Below, piece by piece: positions 30,281-31,411 of a stretch of 31,411 nucleotides of DNA. The translations under genes and the position numbers were made by a program. The notes beneath the pieces were generated by a model that saw only the letters and a program-made list of their open reading frames with translations, was not told the DNA's origin and ran no database searches. The stretch is from Planctomycetota bacterium (lineage in GTDB: Bacteria; Planctomycetota; Phycisphaerae; Phycisphaerales; UBA1924). How positions within the stretch are numbered: position 1 is the stretch's first letter; each line of letters starts with the position of its first letter. The DNA lies in the NCBI GenBank assembly GCA_023432465.1, contig JAEYUO010000109.1, positions 1 to 31,411 of the forward strand, in the 5' to 3' direction.

Positions 30281-31411
30281 TCACACCACCTGGATGCTCG
30301 CCACCGTCGTGTCGTCGGCGAGAGAATCGGGCGTCTGCGAGTAGTCCCGCACAGACTTGAACAGCCCCGCCACATCCTCGTTCACACTCCCGCACGCCAC
30401 CAGCGCATGGATCGCCCGCTCCAGCCCGTACAGCCCCTCGGGCCCGGGCTGCTCCACCACGCCGTCGCTGAACAGCACCACCCTGCTCTCAGGTGTGATC
30501 TCCAGCCGCTCGGCCGAGTAGACAAAGTCCTTGTCAATCCCTAGAGGGATCCCCCCCGCCGTCTCGATGCGCTCCACGGGCCTGCCGGGTGTGATGCACA
30601 ACCAATGACCGTGCCCCGCATCCACAAAGCTCACCGAGCGGTCGCTTGAATCAAAGATCCCCAACCACAGCGAGATGAACTTGTTCGCGGCGGAGTGCTG
30701 CGAGATGTACGCGTTCACCTCCGTCACCGCCTTCGCCGCATCGTTGTGCACCTTCAGCGAGGCGTTCAGGTGCGTCTGCGCTGTCGCCATCAGGATCGCC
30801 GCCCCGATCCCCTTCCCCGCCACATCGCCCAGGAAGATCGCCACACGCCCACCGCCAAGGTCCACCACATCAAACAAGTCACCGGCGACAAACCGGCCCG
30901 ACTGCTGCCGAACCGCGTACCGCACCGAGGCGATCTGCCCCTCATCCGGCGGCATGATCAGCCGCTGCGCCTCCTGCGCCGTCTGCAGATCCCGGAGCAG
31001 GTCTCGCTGGCGTTCCTCCAGCTCGCGCGCGTTGATGTTCCCCAGCGACATCGCGCACATCTTCGCCACCGCCTGACAGAACGCCGCCGCATCGTGCTGC
31101 ACCACCGTCCGGCCCATGCCCGGGCGGCCCCCGCCCGTCTCCCCCGCCCGCGAATCCAGGTACAGATACGCCGCAACGCCCGTACCGATCACCACAGGCG
31201 CGCACAGCGCGGTCTGAATCCCCAGCCGCATGATGCTCTCCCCCGCGTTCATCGGCGAATCCGCCGTCATCCGGACCATCTCCCCCGAGCGCGCCGCCGC
31301 GATCAACGACCGGCTGAACGTCGCATCCGCGGCCTTCTCTCCGCCCTTGGCGCGCGTGAGATCGACCTCGCCGAGCACCTTCACCTCGGCCCCCTCCCCC
31401 CCCGCCTCCTC
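30281..31411 (-). CDS. GAF-SpoIIE/RsbU-type serine phosphatase (5' end beyond the window)
   Basis: At least 376 residues, reaching the window edge with the frame still open, so the N-terminus is missing. Residues visible from the edge: EVKVLGEVDL, then a GAF domain (FSRSLIAAARSGEMVRM through MRLGIQTALCAPVVI and AAYLYLDSR), a coiled coil (GNINARELEERQRDLLRDLQTAQEAQRLIMPP), and a PPM/SpoIIE phosphatase domain. The metal-binding motifs are intact: AGDLFDVVDLG, GDVAGKGIGAAILM, DAGHGHW, LFSDGVVE and ADDTTVASI. Upstream there is likely an FHA domain, common in planctomycete proteins of this layout, but it cannot be seen here. The enzyme would dephosphorylate STAS proteins. Confidence 0.85.
   Translation of the reverse strand, partial: EEAGGEGAEVKVLGEVDLTRAKGGEKAADATFSRSLIAAARSGEMVRMTADSPMNAGESIMRLGIQTALCAPVVIGTGVAAYLYLDSRAGETGGGRPGMGRTVVQHDAAAFCQAVAKMCAMSLGNINARELEERQRDLLRDLQTAQEAQRLIMPPDEGQIASVRYAVRQQSGRFVAGDLFDVVDLGGGRVAIFLGDVAGKGIGAAILMATAQTHLNASLKVHNDAAKAVTEVNAYISQHSAANKFISLWLGIFDSSDRSVSFVDAGHGHWLCITPGRPVERIETAGGIPLGIDKDFVYSAERLEITPESRVVLFSDGVVEQPGPEGLYGLERAIHALVACGSVNEDVAGLFKSVRDYSQTPDSLADDTTVASIQVV

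Noticed and set aside
1..31411. CRISPR array, tRNA, rRNA or insertion sequence
   Set aside because: No regularly spaced repeats, no clover-leaf sequences in the intergenic gaps and no transposase motif were seen; the only tandem repeat is the heptamer at 18237.

Overview
The window is a GC-rich chromosomal stretch from a bacterium that is most likely a planctomycete of the Phycisphaerae type. The clues are a secreted protein with a PEP-CTERM-like tail (PAP variant), several small lipoproteins, a HEAT-repeat lipoprotein, and two RsbU/SpoIIE-type phosphatases with divergent N-termini. This placement is inferred from gene style; no rRNA is present. I see no tRNA, rRNA, CRISPR array, insertion sequence or prophage. 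Genes are densely packed and frequently switch strand.

Left part (1-8.4 kb): an HNH nuclease-like protein, a pterin-4a-carbinolamine dehydratase, gluQ (tRNA-Asp queuosine glutamylation) overlapping a DUF192 lipoprotein, and a signalling cluster made of a SpoIIE-type phosphatase, an orphan LolD/MacB-like ATPase and a STAS protein. A 319-bp divergent intergenic region with inverted and direct repeats precedes a secreted PEP-CTERM-like protein that carries a possible Cys-Gln thioester pair. A zinc-free MDR oxidoreductase and rplS follow, each bounded by a recognisable intrinsic terminator.

Centre (8.4-18.3 kb): uppP (apparently starting at CTG) and serA on the plus strand. On the minus strand is a gspD-gspE pair (secretin plus assembly ATPase) followed downstream by a DUF433/DUF5615 toxin-antitoxin-like module. 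Then come a cytosolic BtuF-like cobalamin-binding protein and an orphan DNA adenine methyltransferase whose 3' end carries a heptamer repeat and overlaps rnr.

Right part (18.3-31.4 kb): rnr with a small upstream lipoprotein, a UPF0175/DUF3368 module, an NDUFA9-like SDR diverging from a membrane-anchored Pro/Gln-rich protein, two divergent lipoprotein genes whose 5' ends overlap, an MDR protein with a degenerate active site, and a tandem pair of double-thioredoxin-fold secreted proteins in which three of the four folds have lost CxxC. The thioredoxin pair is followed by a TrmL-type methyltransferase (again apparently starting at CTG), a small lipoprotein, and a GAF-SpoIIE phosphatase cut by the window edge.

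Two window-wide patterns stand out. First, eight genes have a TANNNT -10-like hexamer ending only 6-9 nt before the start codon and no Shine-Dalgarno sequence, whereas most other genes have a clear Shine-Dalgarno. This suggests two classes of mRNA, leaderless and leadered. Second, convergent genes often end within a few bases of each other, leaving no room for a terminator.
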